From positions 1 to 51,516 of the forward strand of contig NZ_NOIF01000012.1 in the NCBI RefSeq assembly GCF_002265265.1: DNA of 51,516 bases, read 5' to 3'. The notes beneath the pieces were generated by a model that was not told the DNA's origin, made no database searches, and worked only from the letters and a program-made list of their open reading frames with translations. This DNA is from Photobacterium sanguinicancri (GTDB lineage Bacteria; Pseudomonadota; Gammaproteobacteria; Enterobacterales; Vibrionaceae). The position numbers and the translations under genes were made by a program. The stretch's first letter is position 1. The number at the start of each line of letters is the position of its first letter. Positions 33,528 through 43,697 of this stretch are shown here, in pieces.

Positions 33528-34571
33528 TTAAAAGCCTTTTTTACGCTGGCGTGATTCATTTTGAATCGAGCTAATCATTTTACCGAAAGCTTTATCTTTG
33601 GTGCGTTTCTCAGCCAAAGTAGCACCATTAAACGCTTGCTCACGCAACAGCTTTTGGTAACTGATAAAACGCCTTTCCGCTAGGGTTCCCTCTGATAATG
33701 CAGCTTGAATCGCACAGCCGGGTTCACTGCCATGCTGGCAATCAGCAAAGCGACATTGATCAGCAAGCTCAGTAATTTCGCTAAAGGTATCATTCACCCC
33801 TTTCTCGCAATCTGTAAGCTGCAGTTCACGCATTCCTGGGGTATCCATCAACAAGCCACCTTGTGGCATCCACTTTAAGGCACGAGATGTGGTGGTATGG
33901 CGACCTTTGCTGTCATCTTCACGAATACCTGCGGTGAGCTGAGCTTCAAAACCCATTAAGCCATTGACCAATGTAGATTTCCCAACACCTGAAGACCCAA
34001 CCAATGCCAAAGTTTTGCCTAAGCTACAGTAACCAGAGAGTTCTTTAAGGTGTTCTGGGTCAAGCGCATTAATGGCATGCACCATCATAAACGGGTCTAA
34101 ATCTTGAACTTGTTTACGTTTCTCGTCTGCATCGCCGCACTGATCTTCTTTCGTCAGCACAATCACTGGCTCGACTTCTGCATCTTTTGCCAACGCCAAA
34201 TAACGTTCAATGCGACTCAGATTAAAATCATTGTTTAATGAACACACCACCAGCAAGCTATCAACATTAGAGGCGATCAACTGTGTATCTAGCTTAGAGC
34301 CCGGCGCTTTACGCTCAAACAATGATTGACGATCTAACAGGCGATGAAGTTTCAAGTTATCATCAAATAGCACCCAATCACCGACACAAAGTCGCTCACT
34401 CTGTGGCGATTGCATTAAGCTAACTTGACCTTGTTCACTCATTACAATCGCACCACTACGATGCTGTTCAACAACGCGACCAATCTGAAAATCAGTTAGT
34501 TCTTCAAGTGTTAACTGTTGTTGGAAAAATGGGCGCCACCCAAGTTGAGCTAATGTCGGTTTTGTATTCAT
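33528..34571 (-). CDS. rsgA: Ribosome small-subunit-dependent GTPase A (RsgA/YjeQ)
   Basis: 347 aa. An OB-fold N-terminus is followed by a circularly permuted GTPase: G4 LTKED first, then G1 GSSGVGKSTL, GRHTTT switch and G3 DTPG. A zinc knuckle follows with CRFADCQHGSEPGC (C-C-H-C) and a basic C-terminus. It assists late 30S subunit maturation. It is not in the usual orn/psd context, so it may be a second paralogue, but this cannot be decided here. Confidence 0.92.
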   Translation of the reverse strand: MNTKPTLAQLGWRPFFQQQLTLEELTDFQIGRVVEQHRSGAIVMSEQGQVSLMQSPQSERLCVGDWVLFDDNLKLHRLLDRQSLFERKAPGSKLDTQLIASNVDSLLVVCSLNNDFNLSRIERYLALAKDAEVEPVIVLTKEDQCGDADEKRKQVQDLDPFMMVHAINALDPEHLKELSGYCSLGKTLALVGSSGVGKSTLVNGLMGFEAQLTAGIREDDSKGRHTTTSRALKWMPQGGLLMDTPGMRELQLTDCEKGVNDTFSEITELADQCRFADCQHGSEPGCAIQAALSEGTLAERRFISYQKLLREQAFNGATLAEKRTKDKAFGKMISSIQNESRQRKKGF

Positions 34572-34846
34572 TCTTGTTTTACCTTAGGCACACTATGCCT
34601 ACTCAATTTGTGTTCTAAATGTCTCGGTATTTGTCACGATTTAGCCTAGCAGCCAAAAGTGGTTAAGCCGATAAGCATAATAATAACGGTAACACCTGAA
34701 TGTGAATTGAAAAAAAACGACAGTTTATATGGATTTCCGCCCCCCCAACTTTAACCTTGTATTTAATATTGCTATCAGCAATAAAGATTCCGTCATCATA
34801 ATTGGATACACTCCACTCATAAACCGTTTATACATATGGATTTACT

Positions 34847-35563
34847 ATGATTTCAGGCCATCGTGGTGCACGCGCGCTTGCACCAGAAAACACTCTCGCT
34901 GGTATTAAGAAGGCCGCTGAATGTGGCGCAACATGGGTAGAAATGGACGTGCAGCTTAGCGCAGATCGGGTTCCTGTAATGATCCACGATAAAACCGTGA
35001 ACCGCTGTACTAATGGCCGTGGTAGCGTTGGAAAGATGTCGCTGGAAGCATTAAAACAGCTCGATGCAAACGCCAAGTTCATGGGCGATGGCAAAGATTT
35101 GTATATCGGAGAGCAAATTCCAACCTTGCAAGAGGCACTGCTTCTTTGCGACCAGCTTGATATTACGATGAACTTAGAAATTAAGATCCACCGTAAAACC
35201 GAAGTGCTTCCACTGGTTGAACAAATAGTACAGACCGTTAAGCAGCTTAATTTCCCGCTCGATAAGCTAGTATTTTCCAGCTTTGATCTGGGTGTGCTTA
35301 CTTACTGTAAAACGCTCTACCCTGAAGTACGTCGTGGCCTGATTACATCAAAAAACAGACGTAATATGATGGGAAAAGCACAAGACCTATCGCTTTACAG
35401 TATTCATTACGATCAGAGTAAGCTCACCGAAAGTATGGCAACCAAGATTAAAACCGCTGGTTTGCAATTACACATCTGGACCATGAATGAGCCCGATAAA
35501 GCCGCTATGTTCCGCTCATGGGGCGTCGATAACATCATCACTGATTACCCGAATAAATTTTAG
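34847..35563 (+). CDS. ugpQ: Cytoplasmic glycerophosphodiester phosphodiesterase (UgpQ type)
   Basis: 238 aa. GDPD motifs: GHRGARALAPENT at the very N-terminus, EMDVQLSAD, MIHDKTVNRCTNG, MNLEIK, LVFSSFD, and HIWTMNEPD near the end. No signal peptide. It hydrolyses glycerophosphodiesters to glycerol-3-phosphate and an alcohol. Monocistronic by spacing; a metallophosphatase/5'-nucleotidase gene follows after 237 bases on the same strand. Confidence 0.92.
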   Translation: MISGHRGARALAPENTLAGIKKAAECGATWVEMDVQLSADRVPVMIHDKTVNRCTNGRGSVGKMSLEALKQLDANAKFMGDGKDLYIGEQIPTLQEALLLCDQLDITMNLEIKIHRKTEVLPLVEQIVQTVKQLNFPLDKLVFSSFDLGVLTYCKTLYPEVRRGLITSKNRRNMMGKAQDLSLYSIHYDQSKLTESMATKIKTAGLQLHIWTMNEPDKAAMFRSWGVDNIITDYPNKF

Positions 35564-35662
35564 GGCTAAGCCCGTTACTGTTGCATTATTAGGCTGATTA
35601 TTGCTCAGCCTAATTTTCAAACGGTAAGAAATGACTTACCTTTCATCCTTTTATGCGCATCA

Positions 35663-35729
35663 GTGAGATAGCACTCACACTGCGTGGTATATATCGAATC
35701 TGTTTCAATAAAAGAGTGACATACATCAC
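35663..35729 (+). promoter_or_regulatory. CRP site and second dyad upstream of the 5'-nucleotidase
   Basis: GTGA-CATACA-TCAC (35716-35729) is a perfect CRP core, 72 bases before the start codon. A second dyad GTGAG...CTCAC (35663-35667/35674-35678) lies further upstream. This fits cAMP-CRP control, as for CpdB/UshA-type enzymes. Confidence 0.6.
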
Positions 35730-35800
35730 CCAAATGAGATGTATATCCCCCTACCATAGCGCCCGAAACCATTACATAATTCTAATTCGAGCCTTATTCT

Positions 35801-37711
35801 ATGAAAAAGCAGTTACTTACTTCTGCCATACTTCTTGCGTTAAGCGGATCTGCATTTGCAGCTGACGGTGATATTACCGATGTCACTATTCTGGGGACAT
35901 CTGACATTCATGGTCATTTCATGCCTTGGGACTACGCAAGCGATAAGCTAAATATGCGTGGTAGCCTTAGTCAAATAGCCACCAAAGTAAAACAAGTTCG
36001 CCAAGAGCAAAGCAATGTTATTTTGGTTGATGCGGGCGATACCATTCAAGGTAACTTTGTTGAAACATTTAAAGATGAGCCAGTTGATCCTATGATGCTG
36101 GGTTTCAACGAAATGTCTTACGATGTATGGGTATTGGGTAACCACGAATTTGATTTCGGCTTGAAGGTGCTAAACCGTTCATTATCGCAATTTGAAGGCC
36201 AATCACTTGGCGGCAACATTAAACGTGCAGATGGTAACCCTTTCCTACCCGCTCATACCATTATTGAACGTAACGGCATTAAAATTGGTGTTATCGGCAT
36301 GGATACACCGATGACTGCAGTTTTCGCTGAAGGCACTAACCGCCTAAATGGCATGACCTTTACCAACCCTTCACTGGAAGTTAAAAAAGTCATCAAGCAA
36401 ATCGACGATAAAGTTGATGCGATTGTGTTAGTTGCGCACATGGGCTTAGATAACGAGAACAATATTAAAGACACTGGCGTTACCGATATTGCCAATGCCA
36501 ACCCAGAAATTGATGCCATTGTTGCTGGCCATATGCACACCCGTATCGACAAAGCAGTTGTAAACGGCGTTATCATCACCGAACCAGACAAATATGGCCG
36601 TGCTCTTTCTCGTATTGATCTTCAATTTGAAGAGCGTGATGGTCAGTTCACTCTAGTCAATAAAGACAGCTTCACCTACAAAATTCAAGGCACCGATTCT
36701 GATAAGAAAATGGAAAGCTTGTATGCCCCTTATCACAAGCGCCTGCGTGAAAACGCAAATCGCTCGGTCGCGGAACTAACAGGTACTGATCTTGTTCCTG
36801 AAAATGAAATTAAAGGCATACCGCAAGTTCATATTCAAGACACGGGTATTAGTGCGCTATACCAAGAAGCCAGCATGCATTACGCGCCTATGGCCAATGT
36901 GATTGCACTTCAAATTGATAACGACAAAGCTGAACTTGATGTTGGCCCCATCAAAGCAAAAGACATTGCTTTCAACTACCAATACGCTGGTGGTGAAATT
37001 ACCGTTTATGAAATGACGGGGAAAGAGCTGAAAACCTACATGGAATGGTCGGCTGGCTACTTTAACAGTGTAAAAGATGGCGATGTGACTTACAGCTTCA
37101 ACCCTGAGCGTCGCTCATCAAAATACTCAACCAACGACTTCTTTGCTGGCGTGACTTACACCATTGATTTAACAGAGCCCGCAGGCAAACGTATTAAAGA
37201 TCTTAAGTTTGCTGACAACAGCCTGATCACAGATACCACCCCTATTCATCTTGGTATGAACAGCTACCGTATGGGCCACTTAACTAAAGCGGGTGGCGTA
37301 TTGGAAGGTCGTAAATTCCCTGTCTTATTTGATACAGAAGAAGAGTTCGGCGAGGAAGCCGGTACTATTCGTAACCTCACCATTAAGTACTTAACAGATG
37401 TTAAGCATGGCCAGTACGAAGGTAAGCCAATGCATCGCTGGCATTTGGCTGGATTAACAGGCTTTGAAAAAGAAGCGAAGATCGTTAAAGATCTCGTGAA
37501 CAGCGGTAAGATCTCAGTACCTACTAGTGAAGACGGTCGCTACACCAATGTGGCTGCTATTAATGTGAAAGATAAAATTTTCAGCAATAAAGCAAGCATG
37601 GAAAGAGTGCTTGCAAGCTTACAACAAACGATTAAAACAGCGAAAACTGATGTTGAAAAACGCGCTGCACAACGTGACATCGTTCTGATCGAAAACTTAA
37701 ACAGCTTTTAA
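35801..37711 (+). CDS. Periplasmic metallophosphatase / 5'-nucleotidase (CpdB/UshA superfamily)
   Basis: 636 aa. A signal peptide (1-20, ...SAFA) precedes a calcineurin-like phosphoesterase: TSDIHGHF, DAGDTIQGN, LGNHEFDFG, VLVAHMG, AGHMHTRID. The C-terminal 5'-nucleotidase substrate-binding domain (about residues 330-560) follows. It releases nucleosides and phosphate from external nucleotides or cyclic nucleotides. A CRP site stands upstream. With NupC and ExeM it would complete DNA-to-nucleoside feeding. Exact substrate (2',3'-cyclic, 3' or 5') is uncertain. Confidence 0.9.
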   Translation: MKKQLLTSAILLALSGSAFAADGDITDVTILGTSDIHGHFMPWDYASDKLNMRGSLSQIATKVKQVRQEQSNVILVDAGDTIQGNFVETFKDEPVDPMMLGFNEMSYDVWVLGNHEFDFGLKVLNRSLSQFEGQSLGGNIKRADGNPFLPAHTIIERNGIKIGVIGMDTPMTAVFAEGTNRLNGMTFTNPSLEVKKVIKQIDDKVDAIVLVAHMGLDNENNIKDTGVTDIANANPEIDAIVAGHMHTRIDKAVVNGVIITEPDKYGRALSRIDLQFEERDGQFTLVNKDSFTYKIQGTDSDKKMESLYAPYHKRLRENANRSVAELTGTDLVPENEIKGIPQVHIQDTGISALYQEASMHYAPMANVIALQIDNDKAELDVGPIKAKDIAFNYQYAGGEITVYEMTGKELKTYMEWSAGYFNSVKDGDVTYSFNPERRSSKYSTNDFFAGVTYTIDLTEPAGKRIKDLKFADNSLITDTTPIHLGMNSYRMGHLTKAGGVLEGRKFPVLFDTEEEFGEEAGTIRNLTIKYLTDVKHGQYEGKPMHRWHLAGLTGFEKEAKIVKDLVNSGKISVPTSEDGRYTNVAAINVKDKIFSNKASMERVLASLQQTIKTAKTDVEKRAAQRDIVLIENLNSF

Positions 37712-37771
37712 TATATTGAAAGTAAGGTGGTGCTCTAAAACAGCAGCCTGAGCCTAGTTAAAAGAATAAAA

Positions 37772-37806
37772 AATCCCCGTCACTGAACAGTGCGGGGATT
37801 TTTTTA
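37772..37806. terminator. Bidirectional terminator between 5'-nucleotidase and ald
   Basis: AATCCCCG/CGGGGATT with an inner CACT/AGTG stem, A-run before and seven T after. Confidence 0.88.
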
Positions 37807-37823
37807 TATTTAATTTTTACCGA

Positions 37824-38939
37824 TTACGCAATTGCAGCTTCTGGTGCTACATATGGCATATCTAGTGCTTCAGACACTTCTTCGCAAGTAATTTGGCCAC
37901 GGTATACATTCAAGCCGTTTAGCAGATGCTTATCATCTTGTAGTGCTTGTTTGTAACCTTTGTCTGCTAGCTGAAGAATATATGGAAGCGTTACATTGTT
38001 CAGTGCAAACGTTGATGTACGAGCAACTGCACCCGGCATGTTTGCAACACAGTAGTGAACAACATCATCAACAATGTATGTTGGGTCACTGTGCGTTGTG
38101 GCGTGTGAAGTTTCAACACAACCACCTTGGTCGATAGCAACATCTACGATTGCAGCGCCAGGTTTCATCGCTTTAATCATTTCAGCAGTGACTAGTTTTG
38201 GTGCTGCTGCGCCCGCTACCAATACACCACCAATAACAAGGTCAGCTTCTAATACATGCTTTTCAATCGCATCTTTAGTTGAGTAAACACACTGTACATC
38301 ACCGCCAAACTGCGCATCTAAGTGACGTAATACATCGATATTACGGTCAAGTACCACGACATTAGCACGTAGACCAACGGCCATTTGTGCTGCGTTTGCA
38401 CCGACTACACCACCACCGATGATAACCACTTTCGCAGGCTCAACACCTGGTACGCCACCCAGTAGCATGCCGCGGCCGCCTTTTGATTTTTCTAGGGCAA
38501 AAGCACCAGCTTGAATTGACATACGACCAGCCACTTCAGACATAGGCGCAAGAAGCGGTAGACGGCCTTGGTTATCAGTTACTGTTTCGTAAGCGATACA
38601 CACTGCTTTACTGTTGATAAGGTCAATCGTTTGTTCTGGATCTGGAGCAAGGTGAAGATAAGTAAATAAGATTTGACCTTCACGAAGCATCGCACGCTCA
38701 ACAGCCTGCGGTTCTTTAACTTTAACAATCATTTCAGCTTCAGCGAAAACATCTGTAGCTGTTGGCAGAATTTGTGCGCCTGCATCAATATAGTCTTGGT
38801 CACTAAAACCAATACCAGAACCCGCTAGCGTTTCTACATATACTTTATGGCCATGCGCTACTGCTTCACTTACAGATGCTGGAACCATACCTACACGGTA
38901 TTCGTGAACTTTAATTTCCTTAGGTACGCCAATAATCAT
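37824..38939 (-). CDS. ald: Alanine dehydrogenase
   Basis: 371 aa, the usual length. [17 protein letters not shown], the catalytic Lys in MIVKVKEPQ, the catalytic His in [11 protein letters not shown], an NAD Rossmann motif [13 protein letters not shown], and [10 protein letters not shown] are as in Ald. It catalyses reversible NAD-dependent deamination of L-alanine to pyruvate. Convergent with the 5'-nucleotidase gene. Confidence 0.96.
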   Translation of the reverse strand: MIIGVPKEIKVHEYRVGMVPASVSEAVAHGHKVYVETLAGSGIGFSDQDYIDAGAQILPTATDVFAEAEMIVKVKEPQAVERAMLREGQILFTYLHLAPDPEQTIDLINSKAVCIAYETVTDNQGRLPLLAPMSEVAGRMSIQAGAFALEKSKGGRGMLLGGVPGVEPAKVVIIGGGVVGANAAQMAVGLRANVVVLDRNIDVLRHLDAQFGGDVQCVYSTKDAIEKHVLEADLVIGGVLVAGAAAPKLVTAEMIKAMKPGAAIVDVAIDQGGCVETSHATTHSDPTYIVDDVVHYCVANMPGAVARTSTFALNNVTLPYILQLADKGYKQALQDDKHLLNGLNVYRGQITCEEVSEALDMPYVAPEAAIA

Positions 38940-39601
38940 CTTTAGTTTCCTTGCTGCCTTGTTTAAAAGTTATATACACAATAAAGAAAAAAACTTGGAA
39001 TGTGGCACTAAATTTTAACCAATAAGCAACAAATGAAACTGGAATTTTATTCCACAGCAGCATGATCAACCAAGTTTGAAGTTAGTCACACCAGAAAAAA
39101 CCACTTTATAGCAACAAACCAGACCAGATAACTAGATTTTGACAGTAAACCAGACACTAAAACCACCCACAAAGGGCTAGTTAGCACTAAAAGCTTTTAT
39201 TTAATGCTATTTTTTGTCTTTTCATCGGTTAAATCACACTATTGAAAGCATAATGTTGCACCAGCATACCGTAATAAATGACTTACAACACTTTGATGAA
39301 ACTTTCATAACAGTGTTCTATGACAACAATATTTTTCATATCGTTAACATAAAGCAAGCGAACAACCAAATACCTAAATCACATATAGAGCACTAATGAT
39401 TATTATTGAGTAGGAAATCAGTGGAGCTTAATAACAACGGGGAAAGTGGCAGTATGAACGGATGGTGACAAGGTAATATACTAGGTGGGAGTAAACACTC
39501 TTCTATCTTCCAGAAGATAACGATAATCTCACAAAAAAAACCACCGTGATAAATCAGCAGTGGTTTCTCTTTAAAGCTATTGAATAAGAAGCGGGGAATG
39601 C
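38940..39601. promoter_or_regulatory. Long ald upstream region with a Lrp-like site
   Basis: About 660 bases without a convincing gene. TGGAATTTTATTCCA (39040-39054) fits 12 of 15 positions of the Lrp consensus, about 100 bases before ald. The region also holds TATCTTC-CA-GAAGATA near 39505-39520 and, at its right end, the terminator of the next gene. A 60-codon frame near 39214 has no ribosome binding site. Confidence 0.4.
39538..39566 (-). terminator. Terminator after the 88-aa gene
   Basis: AAACCAC/GTGGTTT stem followed, on the minus strand, by a run of T. Confidence 0.75.
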
Positions 39602-39868
39602 TTACTCATCAAAATCCCAAGGCATGTCAGGCAGCGAGTCTAGGTTTTCACTATAACGCTTCAGGTCGAAAGTACCTTCATTTTTTGCTACATCGAACAC
39701 TTCAACAGATAACGCACAAGCAATCATTTCTAATGCTTCTTCACGCGGTGTGCCTGTCATCACTAAGCGCATCAATGTTTCTTTCACTTTTACAGGGTTA
39801 CCTTCGGCCAGTTGGTTCTCAACTGTTTCTACAAGCATTTCGCCTGTCATGATTTCTTCGTTTTGCAT
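39602..39868 (-). CDS. Small conserved-looking acidic protein, unknown
   Basis: 88 aa, soluble and acidic. The pattern NPVKVKETLMRLVMTGTPRE followed by EALEMIACALSVEVFDVAK and a C-terminal LPDMPWDFDE is reminiscent of small uncharacterised proteins widespread in proteobacteria, but I cannot name the family. It has its own terminator and is 27 bases from the DUF2799 gene stop, so the two may be cotranscribed. Confidence 0.7.
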   Translation of the reverse strand: MQNEEIMTGEMLVETVENQLAEGNPVKVKETLMRLVMTGTPREEALEMIACALSVEVFDVAKNEGTFDLKRYSENLDSLPDMPWDFDE

Positions 39869-39895
39869 ACTTCGCCTGTTATTGCTCTTTTACTT

Positions 39896-40261
39896 TTAAA
39901 ATGAACGGCCAGCACTACTTGTACGCCCGCTGATATAGTCTTGTCGAAACGTCCAGTCTAAGCGATCACAAATGCCATGATATGCTTGGTTTTTAACGCC
40001 GAGTATAAAAGCATTTTGTGCACAATATTCTGTTCGACCCAACTCATAGCCGTCACTATAGGCTTGATAGCCCGTTGCTTGCAACGACTTCATTTTATCG
40101 CGGCTTCGTAGGTCACCTTCAGAATTTTTTATCATTCCTGAAAGTGCCGTTTCATAGCCATAGTTTTTCCATGCAGTATCGTCATTAAATGCCAATTGTG
40201 GCTGCAGTACACAACCCGACAATGACATGCCCGTAAAAATTGGTAGAAGCCATTTATTCAT
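39896..40261 (-). CDS. DUF2799 family lipoprotein
   Basis: 121 aa. A signal peptide ends in lipobox LSGC (Cys about residue 17). The mature part has the DUF2799 spacing of aromatic and Gly residues (WKNYGYETALSG, YQAYSDGYELGRTEYC, YHGICD, FRQDYISG). Function unknown; likely attached to the outer membrane. Confidence 0.78.
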   Translation of the reverse strand: MNKWLLPIFTGMSLSGCVLQPQLAFNDDTAWKNYGYETALSGMIKNSEGDLRSRDKMKSLQATGYQAYSDGYELGRTEYCAQNAFILGVKNQAYHGICDRLDWTFRQDYISGRTSSAGRSF

Positions 40262-40309
40262 ATGCTCTCCTTTCTACTACGAGTTAAGTCCTTACTGCAT
40301 GTTGTTACT

Positions 40310-40954
40310 TTACGCTATCATTCGATGAAGCAACACTTGTGCTTCTTCCATTGATGAAAAAGAGTCGTGCACGTCCACATTCCATTGCGGCAGTTCAGGG
40401 TTCACCAAAATTGTTGGCAAACCTGCAGATAGTGAAGAAGTGATCCCCGTAAGACTGTCTTCTACTGCAATCACACGATCAGGTTTTTCGTTTAATTGCT
40501 TACAAGCCAGCTGATAAATTTCCGGGGATGGCTTGTTATTCGCGACATCTTGCCCCGTCACAACACCATCAAAAAGCGATAACCAACCTAAGCTATCTAA
40601 AATGCCTTCAACATATTCGCGCGGCGAACCCGTTACCACCATAAGTGGACACTGACCATGTAATTGCTTTAACGCGCGATCAACACCCGGCATAGCAGGT
40701 ATTCGTCCTTGCTGTAGTCTTTCGCGTGTCAGTGTTTCCATGTCATACAAAATATGATGAATTTCTTGAGGCAGGGAAAACTGGGTCTTCAAAACAGCCG
40801 CTACTTTCGGCCAAGGCAAACCCGCATAATGAGAAAGAAACTGAGGCTGTGAAATGTCCCCACCTACAGATGCAATATAATGTGACCAATTTTGTGCGTG
40901 AAAAACTTCCGAATCTATTAATGTGCCATCAAAATCGAAACAAATAGCCTGCAT
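40310..40954 (-). CDS. HAD-superfamily phosphatase (beta-phosphoglucomutase-like)
   Basis: 214 aa. HAD motif I is FDFDGTLIDSE, motif II VVTGSPREY, motif III Lys in NKPSPEIY and motif IV VEDSLTGI. The cap is the small alpha-helical C1 type between motifs I and II. It probably dephosphorylates a small sugar phosphate or similar metabolite; the exact substrate is not readable. Confidence 0.88.
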   Translation of the reverse strand: MQAICFDFDGTLIDSEVFHAQNWSHYIASVGGDISQPQFLSHYAGLPWPKVAAVLKTQFSLPQEIHHILYDMETLTRERLQQGRIPAMPGVDRALKQLHGQCPLMVVTGSPREYVEGILDSLGWLSLFDGVVTGQDVANNKPSPEIYQLACKQLNEKPDRVIAVEDSLTGITSSLSAGLPTILVNPELPQWNVDVHDSFSSMEEAQVLLHRMIA

Positions 40955-41127
40955 ACTTTCACCTTATAATTATGATTTTAGTTCTTCTTTAATGAGTGAT
41001 AAAAGAGGATGCCAGTACCACCTCAAGCCACACTAAATACAATTGCCTTTGGTATCACTCTTATAAAAGTATAACGGAACTAAGCTAACGAAACCTTGCT
41101 GGCGAAGTAAATAAGGCTAAAAATGAA

Positions 41128-41157
41128 AAACCACGGTAAGCTAACTTACCGTGGTTT
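41128..41157 (-). terminator. Terminator of the arsJ operon
   Basis: AAACCACGGTAAG/CTTACCGTGGTTT, a perfect 13-bp stem with a CTAA loop and T-rich bases after it on the minus strand. Confidence 0.88.
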
Positions 41158-41207
41158 GGTATATCGATCCTTGAATGCCACCCTTACTGGCAGGCTAAAG
41201 ATCAGTG

Positions 41208-42437
41208 CTATTGTGCAGATGCTAACTTATGCTGTAGCAAACCAATAGAAATCAGGGTTGTGATAACCAAAAAGCTAAACGATACCCACAAGCAAGCAGC
41301 TAACCCTGCGACTTGATACACCCAGCCAGATAGAATCGTACCAATTAAACGCCCCATCGCGTTGGCCATATAGTAAAAGCCGACATCCAAGGACACGCCA
41401 TCACCTTTTGCATAACTCACAATAAGGTACGAGTGAAGTGAAGAGTTAACTGCAAATACGGCACCAAAGACCAATAAGCCAAATACAATGGTAAATTGCG
41501 GTTGCCAGTCATACTGAACCCCCAACGCAATTGCACCAGTAATAAAGGCTAAAACAGCAACCCAAATCAAAGCTACACGGCCATCAGGTACGACACCCTG
41601 TGCCTTGCCTGTTATGCGCGGTGCAAAGCCTTGCACAAAACCGTAAGCTATAACCCAAAGTGCAAGAAAACCACCGACCCACAAGTGATCCCAACCAAAC
41701 ACTTGGCCAAGATAGATAGGAAGTGCAACTACAAACCAAACATCACGCGCCCCGAACAAAAACATTCGAGCAGCTGACAAGATATTGATGCTACGGCTCT
41801 TAGAGAAAATCTCTTTAAACTTGATGGCTTTTTTTGCTTTACCTAAGTCTTTTTCAAGCCAAGTCAAACTCATGATGAGTACAGCTACCAACACCGATGC
41901 CATTAGCACAACCGCACCTTGGAAGCCGAGCCAAGCCAGCAAAAGCCCACCTAAAAAGAAACCCGCACCTTTCAGCGCATTTTTCGACCCAGTCAGAATG
42001 GCAATCCACTTATACAAGGCACCTTGTTGATCGTTTGGCACTAATGTTTTGATCGCGCTTTTCGCACTCATTTTATTCAGGTCTTTAGCTATGCCAGAAA
42101 TCGCCTGTGCAAGCATCACCCACAACACTGTCAGTGAATCGGCAGGCACTGCGAGCATGAACAACGCTGTAACCTGCATGGCTAAACCAATATTCATGGT
42201 TTTATTTAAGCCAAGTTTCGCCCCTAGCCAACCACCAATAAGGTTGGTAACAACGCCAAAGAATTCATAGAACAAAAATAAAGACGCAATTTGCAGTGGC
42301 GTATAACCCAAATGATGAAAATGCAGCACCACCAGCATACGTAAAGCGCCATCTGTGATGGTGAAATTCCAATAATTGAACGTCACCAACATGTATTGGC
42401 GCACTTGCTGCGGTAATTGTGAAAAAGTCGCGATCAT
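41208..42437 (-). CDS. arsJ: Organoarsenical efflux MFS permease ArsJ
   Basis: 409 aa with about 12 membrane helices. The N-terminal YMLVTFNYWNFTITDGALRM followed by LVVLHF, and AQAISGIAKDLNKMSAKSAIK, are characteristic of ArsJ. In the known pathway GAPDH makes 1-arseno-3-phosphoglycerate from arsenate and ArsJ exports it, giving arsenate resistance. The adjacent GAPDH gene (34-base gap, same strand) supports the call. Confidence 0.92.
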   Translation of the reverse strand: MIATFSQLPQQVRQYMLVTFNYWNFTITDGALRMLVVLHFHHLGYTPLQIASLFLFYEFFGVVTNLIGGWLGAKLGLNKTMNIGLAMQVTALFMLAVPADSLTVLWVMLAQAISGIAKDLNKMSAKSAIKTLVPNDQQGALYKWIAILTGSKNALKGAGFFLGGLLLAWLGFQGAVVLMASVLVAVLIMSLTWLEKDLGKAKKAIKFKEIFSKSRSINILSAARMFLFGARDVWFVVALPIYLGQVFGWDHLWVGGFLALWVIAYGFVQGFAPRITGKAQGVVPDGRVALIWVAVLAFITGAIALGVQYDWQPQFTIVFGLLVFGAVFAVNSSLHSYLIVSYAKGDGVSLDVGFYYMANAMGRLIGTILSGWVYQVAGLAACLWVSFSFLVITTLISIGLLQHKLASAQ

Positions 42438-42471
42438 GGTTGTACCTTATATAGCCGCTGTTGCCATCAGC

Positions 42472-43470
42472 TTATAAGCCGACTTTACGGATCAGTTCCG
42501 CTGTGCGTGTGGCATAGCCCATTTCGTTGTCGTACCACGCGTAGATTTTCACCATGCGATTATTCACGACCATGGTAGAAAGTGCATCAACAATGGTCGA
42601 ACGTCGGTCGCCTTTATAGTCGATAGAAACAAGCGGTCGCGCTTCAAATCCTAAAATACCCGCCATTTCGCCTTCTGCAGCTCCTTGCAGCAAGTCATTC
42701 ACTTCTTCTGCTGTTGTATCACGGCTAACATCAAAAATAATGTCGGTCAGCGAGGCATTTGCCAAGGGTACACGCACAGCATGACCATTAATTTTACCAG
42801 CAAGCTCGGGGAAGATTTCAACAATCGCCGTTGCTGAGCCGGTCGTTGTTGGGATCAAACTCATACCACAAGCACGAGCGCGACGAAGGTCTTTATGCGG
42901 CGCATCTAAAATAGTTTGTGTATTGGTTAAGTCATGAATCGTGGTAAATGAAGACTGCTCAATACCCAGTTTTTCATGAATAACCTTCACAATTGGGGCT
43001 ATACAGTTAGTAGTACAAGATGCCGCTGTCACAATTTGGTGTAATGCAGGATCGTAAAGGTTGTCGTTCACACCAACAACGACATTCAGTACGCCCTCTT
43101 CTTTTACAGGTGCAGATACCACAACACGCTTCACACCTTGATCGAGGTATTTTTGCAGCAACGATTTCTTACGATGTACACCTGTTGCTTCCAGTACCAC
43201 ATCACAACCAGACCAATCTACCGCTTCAATATCACGTTCTTGAGTGCAATTAATATGCTGACCATTGGCAATAATAGTATTGCCATCGACGGTAACCGCA
43301 TGTTCCCAGCGCCCTTGGATTGAATCGAACTCCAGTAAATGCCCTAACGTGACAGCGTCACCAGCTACGTCGTTGATTTGTACAAATTCAACGTCTTTCC
43401 AGTTAAATGCTGCGCGTAGTGCTAAACGCCCGATACGACCAAAACCGTTGATACCTACTTTAATAGCCAT
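42472..43470 (-). CDS. ArsJ-associated glyceraldehyde-3-phosphate dehydrogenase
   Basis: 332 aa. NAD-binding [17 protein letters not shown] at the N-terminus, catalytic ASCTTNC near residue 150, HDLTNTQ, and [11 protein letters not shown] near the end are complete. Placed in front of arsJ, it is expected to use arsenate in place of phosphate to form 1-arseno-3-phosphoglycerate. AAGGGA five bases before ATG 43470 fixes the start. A long palindrome overlaps its promoter. Confidence 0.93.
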   Translation of the reverse strand: MAIKVGINGFGRIGRLALRAAFNWKDVEFVQINDVAGDAVTLGHLLEFDSIQGRWEHAVTVDGNTIIANGQHINCTQERDIEAVDWSGCDVVLEATGVHRKKSLLQKYLDQGVKRVVVSAPVKEEGVLNVVVGVNDNLYDPALHQIVTAASCTTNCIAPIVKVIHEKLGIEQSSFTTIHDLTNTQTILDAPHKDLRRARACGMSLIPTTTGSATAIVEIFPELAGKINGHAVRVPLANASLTDIIFDVSRDTTAEEVNDLLQGAAEGEMAGILGFEARPLVSIDYKGDRRSTIVDALSTMVVNNRMVKIYAWYDNEMGYATRTAELIRKVGL

Positions 43471-43508
43471 GTGATTCCCTTTTCGATATTTAAGAAGCAA
43501 TAGTTAGA

Positions 43509-43549
43509 ATATTCGATAAATCATATATATGAATTATCGAATATACAAA
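43509..43549 (-). promoter_or_regulatory. Promoter and ArsR-type palindromic operator of the gapdh-arsJ operon
   Basis: A 36-bp palindrome with one mismatched pair runs from 43509 to 43544 (ATTCGATAA at 43511 and TTATCGAAT at 43534 flank TCATATATATGA). On the minus strand TTGTAT-17-TATGAT forms a promoter whose core lies inside the palindrome. The same CATATATATG core occurs twice upstream of the ArsC-ArsR gene. Confidence 0.7.
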
Positions 43550-43635
43550 CTCTATTAAGGTTATTCTTCACTATTTTTTGGTTGTACTAACAAAAACAAC
43601 GCCCTACAGAAGGTAAGAAGCCAGAAGCAACACCA

Positions 43636-43664
43636 TTACATGAGAGAAAAGACACCTTTATTGT
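43636..43664 (+). promoter_or_regulatory. Candidate pnuC promoter
   Basis: TTACAT (43636-43641), 17 bases, TATTGT (43659-43664). It would give a leader of about 138 bases before pnuC. Confidence 0.4.
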
Positions 43665-43697
43665 CGTGACGAGAAGATACTCATCCACTAACTTGTC

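Noticed and set aside
39214-39396. 60-codon plus-strand frame in the ald upstream gap
   Set aside because: No ribosome binding site and AT-rich random composition.
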